This document shows positions 23,249 through 34,241 of a DNA stretch of 64,000 nt, in pieces; position 1 is the first letter of the stretch; the number at the start of each line of letters is the position of its first letter. This stretch comes from Diphasiastrum complanatum. Taxonomy: Eukaryota; Streptophyta; Lycopodiopsida; Lycopodiales; Lycopodiaceae. Position numbers and translations under genes: made by a program. The stretch spans positions 1-64,000 of the forward strand of contig MU831834.1 of the NCBI GenBank assembly GCA_029204225.1, read 5' to 3'. The notes beneath the pieces were generated by a model that had not been told where the DNA came from, did no database searches, and saw only the letters and a program-made list of their open reading frames with translations.

Positions 23249-23311
23249 TTACATAACAATACACACTCACTCACACACACACATATACACTAAATACATA
23301 TTTGAAAATGT

Positions 23312-23349
23312 ATTTCAGAACCTCCCGTCCCGACGGGAGGTTCTGAAAT
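23312..23349. repeat. Isolated copy of the GC-rich palindrome
   Basis: TTCAGAACCTCCCGTC followed by CCGACGGGAGGTTCTGAA is a near-perfect 34-bp palindrome of the same family as the modules at 20.6-22.2 kb. It directly abuts the LTR-like segment that starts at 23,349. Confidence 0.9.
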
Positions 23350-24265
23350 GTTTTTTTAATTACAAATGGACTTTAGGCCTTTTTGCGGGACTTTTAATGT
23401 CGCAGGGCCTAAATGTCAAGTTAGTGAATAAAGTTGGGTTTTCCTCCAATTGGATGGTTCTCACTCTTTTTTGAATTTGAATAATTAGGGAGGCAGAAAT
23501 GGACCAATAGGATTCAGAGGCCAGGGTCCTTTTCTCTACTATAAAAAGAGACCAATTCGAGTTCCTACACATGTCCATTTTCTCATTTCAATAAAGCAGA
23601 TTGGTTCTCTTGTGAAATGGATTGATGAATGTCCTTGCTCTCTATCACTTTTCCTCCATCTCTCATGCTTTATTTGTGTTTTGCTGATTGTTGCATCTGA
23701 TTGTTATTGGGATTGCATGTTATTATACTTTTTATGAGGGAGAAAGGGGGAGAGAGAAAGAGTAAGCTATCTTGTTGGGGATCATACTGTTAGTGGATGT
23801 AGTATTAATGCTTAGGGTTAATAGATGTTAGAGTTAGATGTGAATCTTCTATTCATGCTGAAATCTGAACTATACTATTGCTCTCATGTGAACGAATCTA
23901 TGCGTGACAACTAACTTCATCTCTTTGATGCTAGATTGATTAGAACTTGGATTGAGGTTAGGCAAGGAAAGAAACTCACTACAATTTTGGTGTTGTTGCC
24001 GGGGAGCTAAGCCAATTTTTCAGTTTGTAGCATGTTTGTTGGATGGTTAGCTTGCATTTAGATATCTTGGTCTTGGCATGCTAGGGTTAGCTTTGCATTA
24101 TGGATGTGATTTGTGAGAGTTATTCCAAAAACGTTTAAAAAAGAGTGAGAACCATCCAAATTGGAGGGAAACTCAACTTTATTCAGTAACATGACGTTTA
24201 GACCCTGCGACATTAAAAGTCCCGCAAAAAGGTCTGAAGTCCTTTTATTGACTTGTAACTAATCA
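23349..24265 (+). mobile_element. LTR-like segment with tRNA-Asp primer site, closed by an inverted repeat
   Basis: Left part (about 23,349-23,974) looks like an LTR: TATAAAAAGAG at 23,537, CAATAAAG at 23,590, and an end at CTACA just before the primer-site region. ATTTTGGTGTTGTTGCCGGGG (23,975-23,995) then matches the tRNA-Asp primer-binding site of gypsy elements with small changes. Only about 140 bp later, 24,126-24,262 is the reverse complement of 23,360-23,480 (shared: GCGGGACTTTTAATGTCGCA and GGATGGTTCTCACTC). The element thus ends in an inverted copy of its own LTR start instead of a second direct LTR. No gag or pol is present, and no clear target duplication was found. Confidence 0.6.
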
Positions 24266-25585
24266 AATAACTATGTGAGCATCAGGTTGGACTTACGTAC
24301 GTAGGGTGCCAAATCCCTCTCACTTATTAACTAGGGTTAGGGTTGCCTTGGGATCCACAAACCCTCCAACAATGACCGATTGCTCCCCATCCAACACAAT
24401 ATGTTGACTCTTTTGTGGAGAGTCAACATATTGCTACATCGTTTATCACACAAGTTGATTCCGACTACATAGACCCAGCGATGTATTATCTAGAAGATAC
24501 CAATGTGCCTGCTCATCAACTTGATCCATTTGTACCTTACTAGAATTAGTAGTATTAGATGTGTCTAGGCTCGTCTAGTCTTACTGATTTTTTTATCATC
24601 CACGGATACATAGTTACTTCCAATCCAAATAGAGTTACATCCTATCTAGCAACCATGTAAGGTCTATCTCAAACACCATCCATAGATAAGACCGAGAATA
24701 TACCACCTCAGATTTGTGTCTTCATTACGTCTATATGACCAAGCAATTGATATCATACCTTGGAGCCAAGTTTTGAGCTACCGCCTGATGAAACATTAGT
24801 TTTTTGTCAAGATGACAACCCGTATTTTTTTTTATCTAAGGCACTTTGGAGTTTCAAACAAGCGGTACATGTTTTTCGAATGGAAAAGTCAATTTTAGTC
24901 AATATCAGAAGCACTATAATTGAGATTCCATTAGTACCAAGAAACATAACCTAAACTACAAACCAAAAAATTTCAGAATACTGATAGGTAGGTGATCCAA
25001 AGTAACAAATTGGTACTCACTAGTTTCAAAACGAGTACTATGAAAGTACCAAATGAATCGATATAAGGCATAAAGGTTACTTGCATCCTGATCTGAGGCA
25101 TTAAGCAAGTCTTCTTGATCGTTGTCATCTTCGTATGGCATGTTGTTGTATATGTTCTCATACACATTGGTGGATAATCAGAACATCTTCTCCATTGCCT
25201 TGTAATACATGAATAGCATAAACATGACAATGTGTGACATCGTAGTGAACATGTGACTATCCTGGGAATATCCGTCAACACAATGGAACGAGCATGAGCT
25301 TGTGATGCGTTGACAATCCCATTTCACATCATGTTGCACTCATCCTTGCTGACTAGCCAGAGAACCTTCTTGTTTTGTACTTGTGACCTTCTCCTTTTGG
25401 CCTAAATGTTTTTTTTCAGATATGCGACCACATCTGCTCGTCTTTTCCATGGCCCAAGGCAAAAAAATTATGCATCATTTGTAGACCTGTCAAGTGATAA
25501 TATCTAGGATTTTTTATTTTTAAGTAGGCTGCAATAAATAGTGCTTGCAAACAATACCCGTAGTTTCGAACTTGGTGTCTTGTCT
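24266..25585. other. Unassigned, short frames only
   Basis: Plus-strand scraps at 24,400-24,540 (QVDSDYIDPAMYYLEDTN) and 24,760-24,954, and minus-strand frames at 24,956-25,281, show no recognised domains. Telomere-like GGGTTAGGG at 24,334 is a single occurrence. Confidence 0.35.
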
Positions 25586-25765
25586 AGTACCAATTTGGTA
25601 CTATATTTGGGTGTCCCATATAGACCCAGTTTGGTACTATATCTATTAGGAAAATAGTACCAAAATTGGTACTCTAGAATAGTGTATTTTAGTGCTAAAA
25701 GATGGACTATATAGGTTAATTCTTATAGTTCAGTACCAAGTTTGGTACTATATGAAATAACAAAC
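25586..25765. repeat. Cluster of GTACCAAxTTGGTAC palindromes
   Basis: AGTACCAATTTGGTACT (25,594), AGTACCAAAATTGGTACT (25,646) and CAGTACCAAGTTTGGTACT (25,735) are near-perfect palindromes, and TTTGGTACTAT also occurs alone at 25,630. Looser relatives are at 25,007-25,060. Possibly ends of small non-autonomous elements. Confidence 0.6.
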
Positions 25766-25799
25766 CTGAAAACCATAGAGTAATAATAATAGATAGTGA

Positions 25800-26462
25800 G
25801 AACCCCCAACAAACACACTTGGACACGAAAAAGAAAAGCCTTCTTGTGTATAGAGCCTGAGAATCTGATCATGAGCCTGAGGAGGATGCATTGCTTCTGA
25901 TCTCCTCTTGTAGTAGCATAGAAATGACTCTTGATAGAGTAAGTTGCTGCTGGGTCGAAATACCCATGACCCATATTTCATAGGCTTCAGGGAGACTCAA
26001 TAAAAGAGTCATTACTGCATTTGAATCGTTAATGTTCGATCATGTTGCAGTCATTTGTTCCATGAGGGTTTTGAATGTGTTGAGATGGTTGAAAATGGTT
26101 ACCGTGTCTGCATCAGACATTCTAAGTGTGAATAATTTCTTCCTCAAATGTAATTTGGAAGTGACATCCCTGATATCATAGAGAGTTGCTAGGATGTCCC
26201 AAGCATCCTTAGCAGTCTGTGCAGATCAGATATGACTGATTTGTGAGTCTCTGATATTTGGAGTGATTAAGGCAAAAGCCTTGCCATCTCATTGACTCCA
26301 TTTAGTGATGCTAGTTGCATCAGCCTCTGGCTTGATTTCAGTACCATCAACTAAGTTCCACAGTTCCTTGGCTAGTAAAACGACCTTCATCTTGAACTTC
26401 TAGAGATGGTAGTTCTCTCCATCGAGCTTGTCAATCCGAAAAGAACTAGAAGTAGAATCCAT
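25800..26462 (-). pseudogene. Ty1/copia gag remnant (DUF4219/UBN2)
   Basis: Minus ATG at 26,462 starts MDSTSSSFRIDKLDGENYHL, the usual copia gag opening. The frame continues FKMKVVLLAKELWNLVDG, AWDILATLYDIRDVTSKLHL and MTLLLSLPEAYEIWVMG. At least three in-frame stops break it (near 26,404, 26,290 and 26,230). The frame breaks up near 25,800, before any zinc knuckle, so the 3' part of the element is gone. Confidence 0.8.
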
Positions 26463-26594
26463 TCTGGTGTAGTAGCAATATTGTTGGTAGAAACAACAAT
26501 AGCAAAATATTGTTGGCTGCGCACTTGTTGAGATGAAGTCTTGGTAGAAACAAGACTGAATACACAATGAAAATGTAGATTACTGAGTCACCCT

Positions 26595-26606
26595 CTTTGA
26601 TACCAT
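26595..26606 (-). other. Copia primer-binding site
   Basis: The minus strand reads TGGTATCAAAGA 133 bp upstream of the gag ATG, close to the tRNA-iMet site TGGTATCAGAGC. The 5' LTR should lie to the right of it, but its far end was not identified. Confidence 0.55.
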
Positions 26607-26922
26607 ATTGAAAATTAGAGAAAATCAATATTTGCAATGGAAGTGGTGAGCAGGTGGTGATGTGAATCGGAAGTGCGACAGTTACCAGCAAGAGAACATT
26701 AAAGATGAATCAGATATTACAATGCACAAATAGAACAGAGTAGTAGTGGAACGATGCACTCTGATTGATAGAAACAAAAGCTAAGTATAGTGCTTGAAGC
26801 TGGGTGCAAAAAAATAGGCCCAAAATACCAGACTTCAATTAAGTTTGTTGATAGGTAATAACATTAATTGAAACATTGAATCACAAAAATTGCATGTAAA
26901 TAGAGAGAGACACAAGCTTGAT

Positions 26923-27197
26923 GGCTCAAAGCATGGTTTGGTGGTACAACATTCAAGGACACTACCTATTTCGGATAGAACACACTACCTTTTTATTGGA
27001 GGAGAGAGAGTAGGCCCACCACTTACCCCCCAATACTCCAAGGGTAGACCCATCATTACTAGAGATGCCTTCATTGCATTAACTCGTGGGTAGCATCTAT
27101 CAAGCTCCCTCCCAAATCCCCCAAAAGTGAATGTACTACCAAAAGGTACAATAAAAAATGGACTCTTTTTTTGTACCACCAAACTATGCTTTTAGCC
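26923..27197. mobile_element. 275-bp MITE-like element
   Basis: Terminal inverted repeats of about 26 bp, GGCTCAAAGCATGGTTTGGT at the left and its complement (ACCAAACTATGCTTTTAGCC) at the right, differ at two positions. TGAT lies directly outside each end (26,919-26,922 and 27,198-27,201) and may be the target duplication. There is no coding capacity. The superfamily is not assignable from these ends. Confidence 0.7.
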
Positions 27198-27201
27198 TGA
27201 T

Positions 27202-27732
27202 GCAAAATTCACTCATCCTCTTGATTATTTTCATCCAAATGGGCTCCAATTGGGAATATATACAAAAAAGAGGGAGCTTAAGTTGATTAGACCTATTTCA
27301 CATGTGTGAGATAGTAGCTACACTTGTTCTTTTTCCACTCATAAAGTCTCACCCTCATCCAAGGTCAACCAATGAAGTTGCACCTCTTGAAAAAGCTAGA
27401 ATTTGGAAAAGTTGTTCTTTGGCTACAATACTTGACTTTATACCTACATGGCTCTTGATATTCTTTACAAGTCACTCTATGCCTATATTTCACATGTGGG
27501 AGAAGCATCACATGTGTGGGATTACATATATACAACAAAATTTGGCCTAGATCAAATTATATTATGCATTTTTCACACATCTAGGTTTACACTCTATAAA
27601 TGACAAAAAATTGATGATAATGATCCTTCTATAGTTCAGCAACCTTCATTGCTTTTTTAGTAGATAATTGAGACTATTATGGACTTACTGGTGGACTTGG
27701 TGAAGTTACTTAGGCAAAGATTTAATAAACAG
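27202..27732. other. Unassigned, no gene
   Basis: AT-rich, with several CACATGTGTG words also seen in copia LTR-like sequence at 30.9 kb; possibly an old LTR. The 82-codon plus frame at 27,302 is not convincing. Confidence 0.35.
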
Positions 27733-27994
27733 TGACAAGAATTAGATATGCAACATCAAGCATTCACCATAAGCAATCACCACAAGAAGGCGGAAGAAGA
27801 ACACGTACTGTCACTCTATCACACTAACTCATACAGAATGTAAAATATACAAATAAACCCTGAACCCTGATAGAGAGAGAAAACCTACGAGTAGACTAAT
27901 AGACTAGCCTACGGCTATTGACAGCTGGTCACAACTGTCAACATTAATGTGCATCGTAAACAGTAACAATGAAGTTTATCATTGATTTCTAACA
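27733..27994 (-). repeat. 3' LTR of minus-strand copia element
   Basis: 262 bp; carries a 13-bp CATAAGCAATCAC segment not present in the partner LTR. TG...CA ends on the element strand. Confidence 0.9.
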
Positions 27995-28006
27995 CTCTCC
28001 CTCAAT
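27995..28006 (-). other. Polypurine tract
   Basis: Element strand reads ATTGAGGGAGAG directly before the 3' LTR start TGTTAGAAA. Confidence 0.8.
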
Positions 28007-30842
28007 GATAAAATTACATTTTTCTATCTCTAATAGAATACGAAACCTCTCAAATTTACATCTACTTAATGACTTAGTAAAAATATCTGCCTTTTGATCT
28101 TCAGATTTACAAAAAACAAGATCAACGGCTCCATAAAATTTTTTCTCTCGAACAAAATGGTAGTGTATTTCAATGTGCTTGGTTTGAGCATGTAAAACTG
28201 GATTTTTGGCAAGGTGAATGCAACTTTGATTATCGCAAGATATAGTAGTCGCATCCACCTATGGTTGACCTGAATCCACAAGCAATCTTCGTAACCATAC
28301 CGCTTCTTGTGTAGCATTGATGAGTGCTCGATATTCAGCTTCCGTTGATGATAAGGCTATTGTAGGTTGCTTTTTGCTGCTCCATGAAATTGCAGTTGTA
28401 CCATAACTGAATGTATGACCACTTGTAGATCTTCTGTCATCAATATTACGTGCCCAATCGGCATCTGTATAACCTACCAACATTGGCGTTTCAAGCTGAT
28501 CATACTTCAAACCAAAACTCAATGTCCCTCGAATGTATCTGAGAATATGTTTAGCAGACTTCCAGTGTGCTTGACTAGGATCTTGCATAAATTGACTAGG
28601 AACACCAACAACATAAGAAATATCAGGTCGTGTGTGTGTCAAATAAATAAAACTACCCACCACCTGTCTATACAAATAAGCATCCACTTTCTCAGATTCA
28701 TCATATGCAGTAAGCTTCATGTTGACATCCATAGGTGTACTCAAAGGCTTACAATCTTGCATATTGAACTTATAAAGCAAATCTCGTGCATATTTGCTTT
28801 GTGTAAGAAAGACCATGTCTTCCTTTTGCCATACTTCAATGCCAAGACAATAGTGCATCAATCATAGATCACTCATGTCAAAAGCTTTGGAAAGATCTGA
28901 TTTTATTTCATCAATTAAGCTCTCATTACTTCCTGTAATAATCAAATCATCCATGTACAACACAATGAACACTATATCTGAATCTTGCCTTAGAATGTAA
29001 AGATTAGGATCAACATCACTCTTTATCATTCCCCTTTGCTTGAAGTGTTAATCAATGCAAGAGTACCACGCCCGTGGTGCTTGCTTCAATCCATAAATGG
29101 CTTTGTTGAGCTTACAAACGAGATGCTCTCTCCGTGGCTCAACAAATCCTTGAGGTTGTACTAAGTACACCTCTTCATCCAGCACTCCATTAAGAAAAGC
29201 AGATTTAACGTCCATTTGCTGGATCTTCCAACCATAGAAAGCAAAAATAGCAATGATAGAACATATAATTACCATCTTAGCTACGGGTGCGAAAGTTTTT
29301 TCAAAATCAGTACCTTCTTGCTGCTCAAATCCTCTCGCAACCAACCGTGCTTTATACTTGTTGAGTTGCCCATCAACTCCATATTTGATCTTGTATATCC
29401 ATGTGCAAGTGATAGGCATCTTACCATCAGGTAGCTCAACCAAGTTTCACGTCCTATTTTTCGATATAGCTTCCAATTCTGTTTCCATAGCTTCACGCCA
29501 CTCCTTGTGCTCCTTTGCTTTATCAAAAGTTTTTGGTTCCTGAGCCTTGAGCACAAAACCCATCAGGGCTAGATTCATCTCTAATCTTGCAGGAGGTTTT
29601 CGATTTCTACTTGATCTTCTAAGCTCTCCCTGCTCACTTGATTCGGGAGTATCTCCCTTATTAGCATCACTTGTTACTGACAAGTACCACTTAGGCACTC
29701 TCCTAGGAATCTCATTATTGACCTTGTCTTTTTCCATTGGCTCTTCCATATCGACACCAACTTCTTTCTTCACTTGTATTTTAGCTTTATCATCAAAGGG
29801 ATCAATTGTCAATTTTATTTGGCCATTTTGACCCATCTCATCAAAAGTAGCATCTCTGGAAATCACGATCTTTTGTGCATTTGTGTCATACATCCTGTAT
29901 GCCTTGGCTCTTTTATCATATCCAAGGAAAATACACTTGACAGCTTTTGCATCCAGCTTCTTTCATTTTTCATCAGGTACATGAGCGTAAGCATCACAAC
30001 CAAATATTCGTAAATGAGAAACATTAGGTTTCTTTCCTGTAAAAACTTTGTAAGGTGTCTTACCCTCCACGGACTTTGTAGGACACCGATTCAAGATATG
30101 AGTAGCTGTGTTGCATGCTTTTGCCCAAAAAGTATTTGGCAAACACTTGCTCTTAAGCATTGCCCTAGCCATCTCCACAATGGATCTATTTTTCCGTTCT
30201 GCAACTCTGTTTAGTTGTGGTGAATAGGGTGTAGTGGTTTGTCTCTTGATCCCCTGATCCTTGCAGAAATTTATAAGCTCTGTTGAAAAATACTCACCGC
30301 CGCTATATGATCTGAGGGTCTTAATATAACAACCTGTTTGTTTTTCAACTAGAGCCTTGAACTCTCTAAACTTGGCAAAAGCATCAGATTTCTTGCTTAT
30401 GAAATAAATCCAGATATGTCTACTATAGTCATCAATGAATGTGATGAAATAGTAACAACCACTAATGGACCTAGTTTGTATTGGTCCACACAGATCACTA
30501 TGAACAAGATCAAGAATGCCATTGGTTCTTCTTGCTCCATCTTTGGGAAATCTCTCTCTATGCTGTTTTCTCAAAATGCAACCCTCACAAATTTTTTCTT
30601 CAAAAGAGGTATCAGGCAATCTAACAACTAGATTACCTCTTTTAAGGATTTGCAAGCTTTGAGCACTGATATGACCAAACCTTTGATGCCAAAGATCACT
30701 TTGACTTTCAATAGTGCTTACCATAGCTTGAGTAAAAGATCTCGCATTCAATTTGTAGAGTCGATTCTCGTTGACTCTAGCTCCTGTAGCAATTACTTTG
30801 TAGTGATTCTTGATGTCTTTGACAAGACATTTGTATGAGAAA
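27995..30842 (-). pseudogene. Ty1/copia pol with nonsense mutations
   Basis: One minus-strand frame from about 30,840 to 28,000 with only nonsense breaks and no frameshift. Order: GAG-pre-integrase (LWHQRFGHISAQSL, CEGCILRKQH); integrase HSDLCGPI, FIDDYSRHIW, VAERKNRS; linker; RT (WIYKIKYGVDGQLNKYKARL, DVKSAFLNG, YGLKQAPRAWYS, YMDDLIITG); RNase H (YTDADWARNIDDRRSTSG, ALSSTEAEYRAL) and tail HIEIHYHFVREK, ADIFTKSLSR. In-frame stops lie at 29,963, 29,447, about 29,048, about 28,865 and 28,259. The second integrase aspartate is replaced: the motif reads RSYSGGEY where active copies have RSD(x)GGE. Inactive on both counts. Confidence 0.92.
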
Positions 30843-31000
30843 TTGGCAAAAATCTAGCTTGGTATTTTTTATGATAGAAGTTTGTAAGTGAATCTCACAT
30901 GTGTGGAGAATGTTCCCACGTGTGGACAATTGTAAAGTAAATCAAAATGTTTGATATAGGGGTCTCATAGAATTTCATAGTCAAGCATTTAGGTGTAGGA

Positions 31001-31642
31001 TGTTGATAGGGTCAAATTTGGCATAGATGGCAAATTATCCATTTCCACTTGTAATGCCAATATTGAGCCAAACTTGTGCCAATTAGAGTGTAGACAAGTG
31101 TCATGCTTTTTTTTTATGAAGCTTAAGAGGTTCAATAGGATTTAGAGGTGGAACCTTGTGAGGTCCAATAGAAAATTGAGGTGTGCTTGAATATAGTCCA
31201 ATAGAATTTAGAGGTGCATGGATCAATGGTCCAATAGGATTAAGAGGTGGCAAAGTGTGATCCAATCATAGTTAGGCATAGTGGTAGCTCATGAATCTAT
31301 TAGTATCATTGTACTCCTCCTTTTGGATCTAATTGATTTTGAGATTGAGTGGATTTTGAGTGTCATTGAATTTCTAGCTTTCTCTCTCTACCCGAGAGCT
31401 CATGATGGTTTTTCTCTCTCTACCCGAGGAGAGCAACTTGTTTTTACTTAGAATACTTTTGGAACACTTCCCACACGTGTGAGTGAGAGTTGGAAGTGAT
31501 TGAATGCATGTAGTAGTGTGTTTTTGCCATAGAATCAAAGATAGATCTTGAATCTCAATCTAGTCTTGATCTTGGTGCATCTACACACCTTAGGAGATCA
31601 CAAGTACATGTAGTGGACAATCCACATGTGTAATATTCAACA
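31001..31642 (+). repeat. 5' LTR of nested copia fragment
   Basis: Starts TGTTGATAGG and ends ATATTCAACA, giving the 6-bp TGTTGA/TCAACA inverted ends, directly before the primer site. The LTR at 14,120 shares the TGTTGA start. Confidence 0.75.
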
Positions 31643-31655
31643 TGGTATCAGAGCC
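31643..31655 (+). other. tRNA-iMet primer-binding site
   Basis: TGGTATCAGAGCC, complementary to the 3' end of initiator methionine tRNA, adjoining the LTR end. Confidence 0.9.
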
Positions 31656-32400
31656 TACCTAAGGTTACCATGCATTTTGATCCATCTAAGTGAAATTTTT
31701 TTCATCAATCTTGAGCTAGAAGTTGTCAAGGCCCATTTTCCTAGCTATCTTGTTCAATTTTGGATCAAAAGAGATCAAAAGGACATTGATTGGGTCTGAC
31801 CTGGTACTGTACGGAATCAGGTGCTCAGACACGTGTGAGGAACATCCAATTTCAGTTTGGGAGTTCTCTGTCATGTTTGATCCAAAAATCTTGCTAGATA
31901 GCTTGTTTTGAAGCTATTTTTGTCTAGTTTCTAATGCAATCAGTTTTATTCCATTTGGTTGAGCCAATCAAAAGCTATAAGCTTTTGAAGAGGGTTAGGT
32001 AGGGCACCTAGACCTGGGTGGACACATTTGGTTTGGTCAAAAGATTGCATGTTTGATCCAAAATCACAGTTGAATGCTTACCAATCTCATCTATATGTGA
32101 TCTAGGCACTGTTTTGAGATCTTAGCCATTTTGTTTCATGCAATATCATTGTATTTGAGTCAAATTTGGTTTCTTAGTGTATTTCACACGTGCTAAGAGT
32201 GTTTGATCCTAACTTTGCCCATACTCCATCATTTGATGTGAAGTAGATCTAGTTTTTGAGAGATTGAGATAGCTAGTGAGAATCATCTCACAGTTTGTTG
32301 CAAGATCTTGCATAGGAGATGGTAGCACGCCATTATTGGATCCTATAGTGTGAGAGAAGCAACATTTTTTGTTCATCACTTTTATTTATCTCCACTTTAC
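31656..32400 (+). other. Untranslated leader of nested copia fragment
   Basis: About 745 bp between the primer site and the gag ATG, without a supported frame. Confidence 0.6.
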
Positions 32401-34155
32401 ATGACTTCAATGAGTTCATACTTGTTGCAACCAAGTGAGAGATTGTCTACTTCCAATTATTCAATATGGAAGTTGAGGATGGAGTCCATCTTGATACTCC
32501 AAGATGTGATGAACATTGTACTTGGGATTGAGGAGGAGCCTCAAGTCCTTCAAGAAGTACAAAAATACAAGAAGAGAGCTAGGATGGCTCTCCACTACAT
32601 TAAGATGAATGTCTCTAATGAGATATTGAGGGAGATTGGTGATTGTTCTACATCCAAGGAAGCTTGGGATTGTCTCAAGTCCATCTATGAGGCTAAGAAC
32701 ACCTCTAGGCTCCTCACTCTTAGAAATCAAATATTCCAAAGTAGTCAAAAGAGTGATGAGAGTGCATGTAATTATGTTTTGAGAGTCAAGGATATTCATA
32801 GGGAGCTTGCATGTATTGGTGACTCAATCAATCAAAGTGAGCTAGTCCAAGTCATTCTCAATGTCTTGAGAGATGAATATGACAACCTTGTCCAATCCTA
32901 TGTTATTAAGGAGGAGCTACCAAGTTTGGAGGCCCTTCAAAGTGTGCTTATTTCTGAAGAATCAAGACAAGAGTACAAACTCTTGAGGATGGACAAGCTA
33001 TCACTCAATCATGATGATGGCAAAGTTCTATTTGCCAAGCACAAAGAGAGGAGTAAGAAGCAACACCATCACTTCTCTAATGACAAAGCTAAAGACCAAG
33101 ATGGAGAGGAGGAGGATACCTCTCATGCTTCTAGTTCAAATCTCAAGAAGAAGATGATCAAGTGCTTTTATTGTGGCAAGAAAGGCCATTATGCCACCAA
33201 TTGCTTCAAGAAGAAGAATCAACTCAATCAAGCCAACATCACCAATGAGAAAGAAGACTATATTGCAAGTGATGGAGAAGGCTCTCTTATGGCATCAAGC
33301 TTCTCCTCTTCCACCTTCAACAAGGATGACTCATGGTATATTGATAGTGGAGCATCTTCACATATGTGTGGCTCCAAGCACTTTTTTTCATCTATAATGC
33401 CTTATGATGGAGTCAAGAAGACCATATACTTTGCAAGTAAGCATGAGTGCAATATTGAAGGAGTAGGGATTATTCCCTTGAAGCTTGCATCTTCTAAAGA
33501 TCTCTTTCTCAACAATGTTCTTTTTGTCCCAAAGCTTACAAAGAACATCTTAAGTGTTGGCCAACGTCTTGATAGTGGCTTTGATGTCAATTTCAATATT
33601 GACAATTGTGTGATTAAGAAGGATGGTGAGATCCTTGCATATGGATCAAGATTTGAAGGCATCTACAAATTGGATCCAAGTGAGAGTGCAAACTCTCTTG
33701 ATGTTTCTTATATTTCCAATATTTCAAAGGAGGAGGATTACACAAGATGCACATATCTTCTCTCTTCAAGTATTATGGTGTATGATTATTCCTTATTATT
33801 CAAAGAATATGTTGAAAAGAAATTCTCATTGAAGATCAAAGCTTTGAGGAGTATTGGAGCTCTTGAAGGAATAACACCATATGAAGTTTTATTCAAGATG
33901 AAGCCTAAGGTTGATCACCTTAGTGAACTTGGTAGTGCTTGCTTTGCACATATTCCCTTGGAAAAAAAAAGGAAGGATGATCCAAGCTCATGGATCATGA
34001 TTGGATACTCATCCATCAAGGAGGCCTTTAGTGTCTGTACACTCTCTATTTCAAATGTGATCGTGAATAGAGATGTCATATTGCATGAAGATTCAATCTT
34101 GGAAGTGGCCGAGATCAAGGCTTCTCAAGAAGCATCACAAGTTATCCAGTTATGA
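32401..34155 (+). CDS. Copia gag-protease-linker fusion ORF with deleted integrase
   Basis: An uninterrupted frame of 584 codons from ATG 32,401 (MTSMSSYLLQPSERLSTSNY). Residues about 1-215: DUF4219/UBN2 gag. About 255-275: zinc knuckle CFYCGKKGHYATNCF. About 310-325: retropepsin WYIDSGASSHMCG. Then about 100 residues leading to the GAG-pre-integrase. Two deletions follow. SKEE jumps to YTRCTYLLSS, removing the HHCC motif and the first catalytic Asp; KALR then jumps to IGALEGITPYEVLF, removing the rest of the core. Neither breaks the frame. It stops in the linker (EIKASQEASQVIQL). The element could make Gag and protease but no integrase or RT, so it would depend on relatives if expressed. Confidence 0.8.
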   Translation: MTSMSSYLLQPSERLSTSNYSIWKLRMESILILQDVMNIVLGIEEEPQVLQEVQKYKKRARMALHYIKMNVSNEILREIGDCSTSKEAWDCLKSIYEAKNTSRLLTLRNQIFQSSQKSDESACNYVLRVKDIHRELACIGDSINQSELVQVILNVLRDEYDNLVQSYVIKEELPSLEALQSVLISEESRQEYKLLRMDKLSLNHDDGKVLFAKHKERSKKQHHHFSNDKAKDQDGEEEDTSHASSSNLKKKMIKCFYCGKKGHYATNCFKKKNQLNQANITNEKEDYIASDGEGSLMASSFSSSTFNKDDSWYIDSGASSHMCGSKHFFSSIMPYDGVKKTIYFASKHECNIEGVGIIPLKLASSKDLFLNNVLFVPKLTKNILSVGQRLDSGFDVNFNIDNCVIKKDGEILAYGSRFEGIYKLDPSESANSLDVSYISNISKEEDYTRCTYLLSSSIMVYDYSLLFKEYVEKKFSLKIKALRSIGALEGITPYEVLFKMKPKVDHLSELGSACFAHIPLEKKRKDDPSSWIMIGYSSIKEAFSVCTLSISNVIVNRDVILHEDSILEVAEIKASQEASQVIQL

Positions 34156-34241
34156 TGGGGCCAATGTGTGAGGAGGAGTTTCTTCTTCATATGTTTTCAA
34201 GAAGATCTTCAAGATGCATGGCCGAGTCTTTATGGCTCACC

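Noticed and set aside
24330..24345. Telomere-like GGGTTAGGG
   Set aside because: Single occurrence, not an array.
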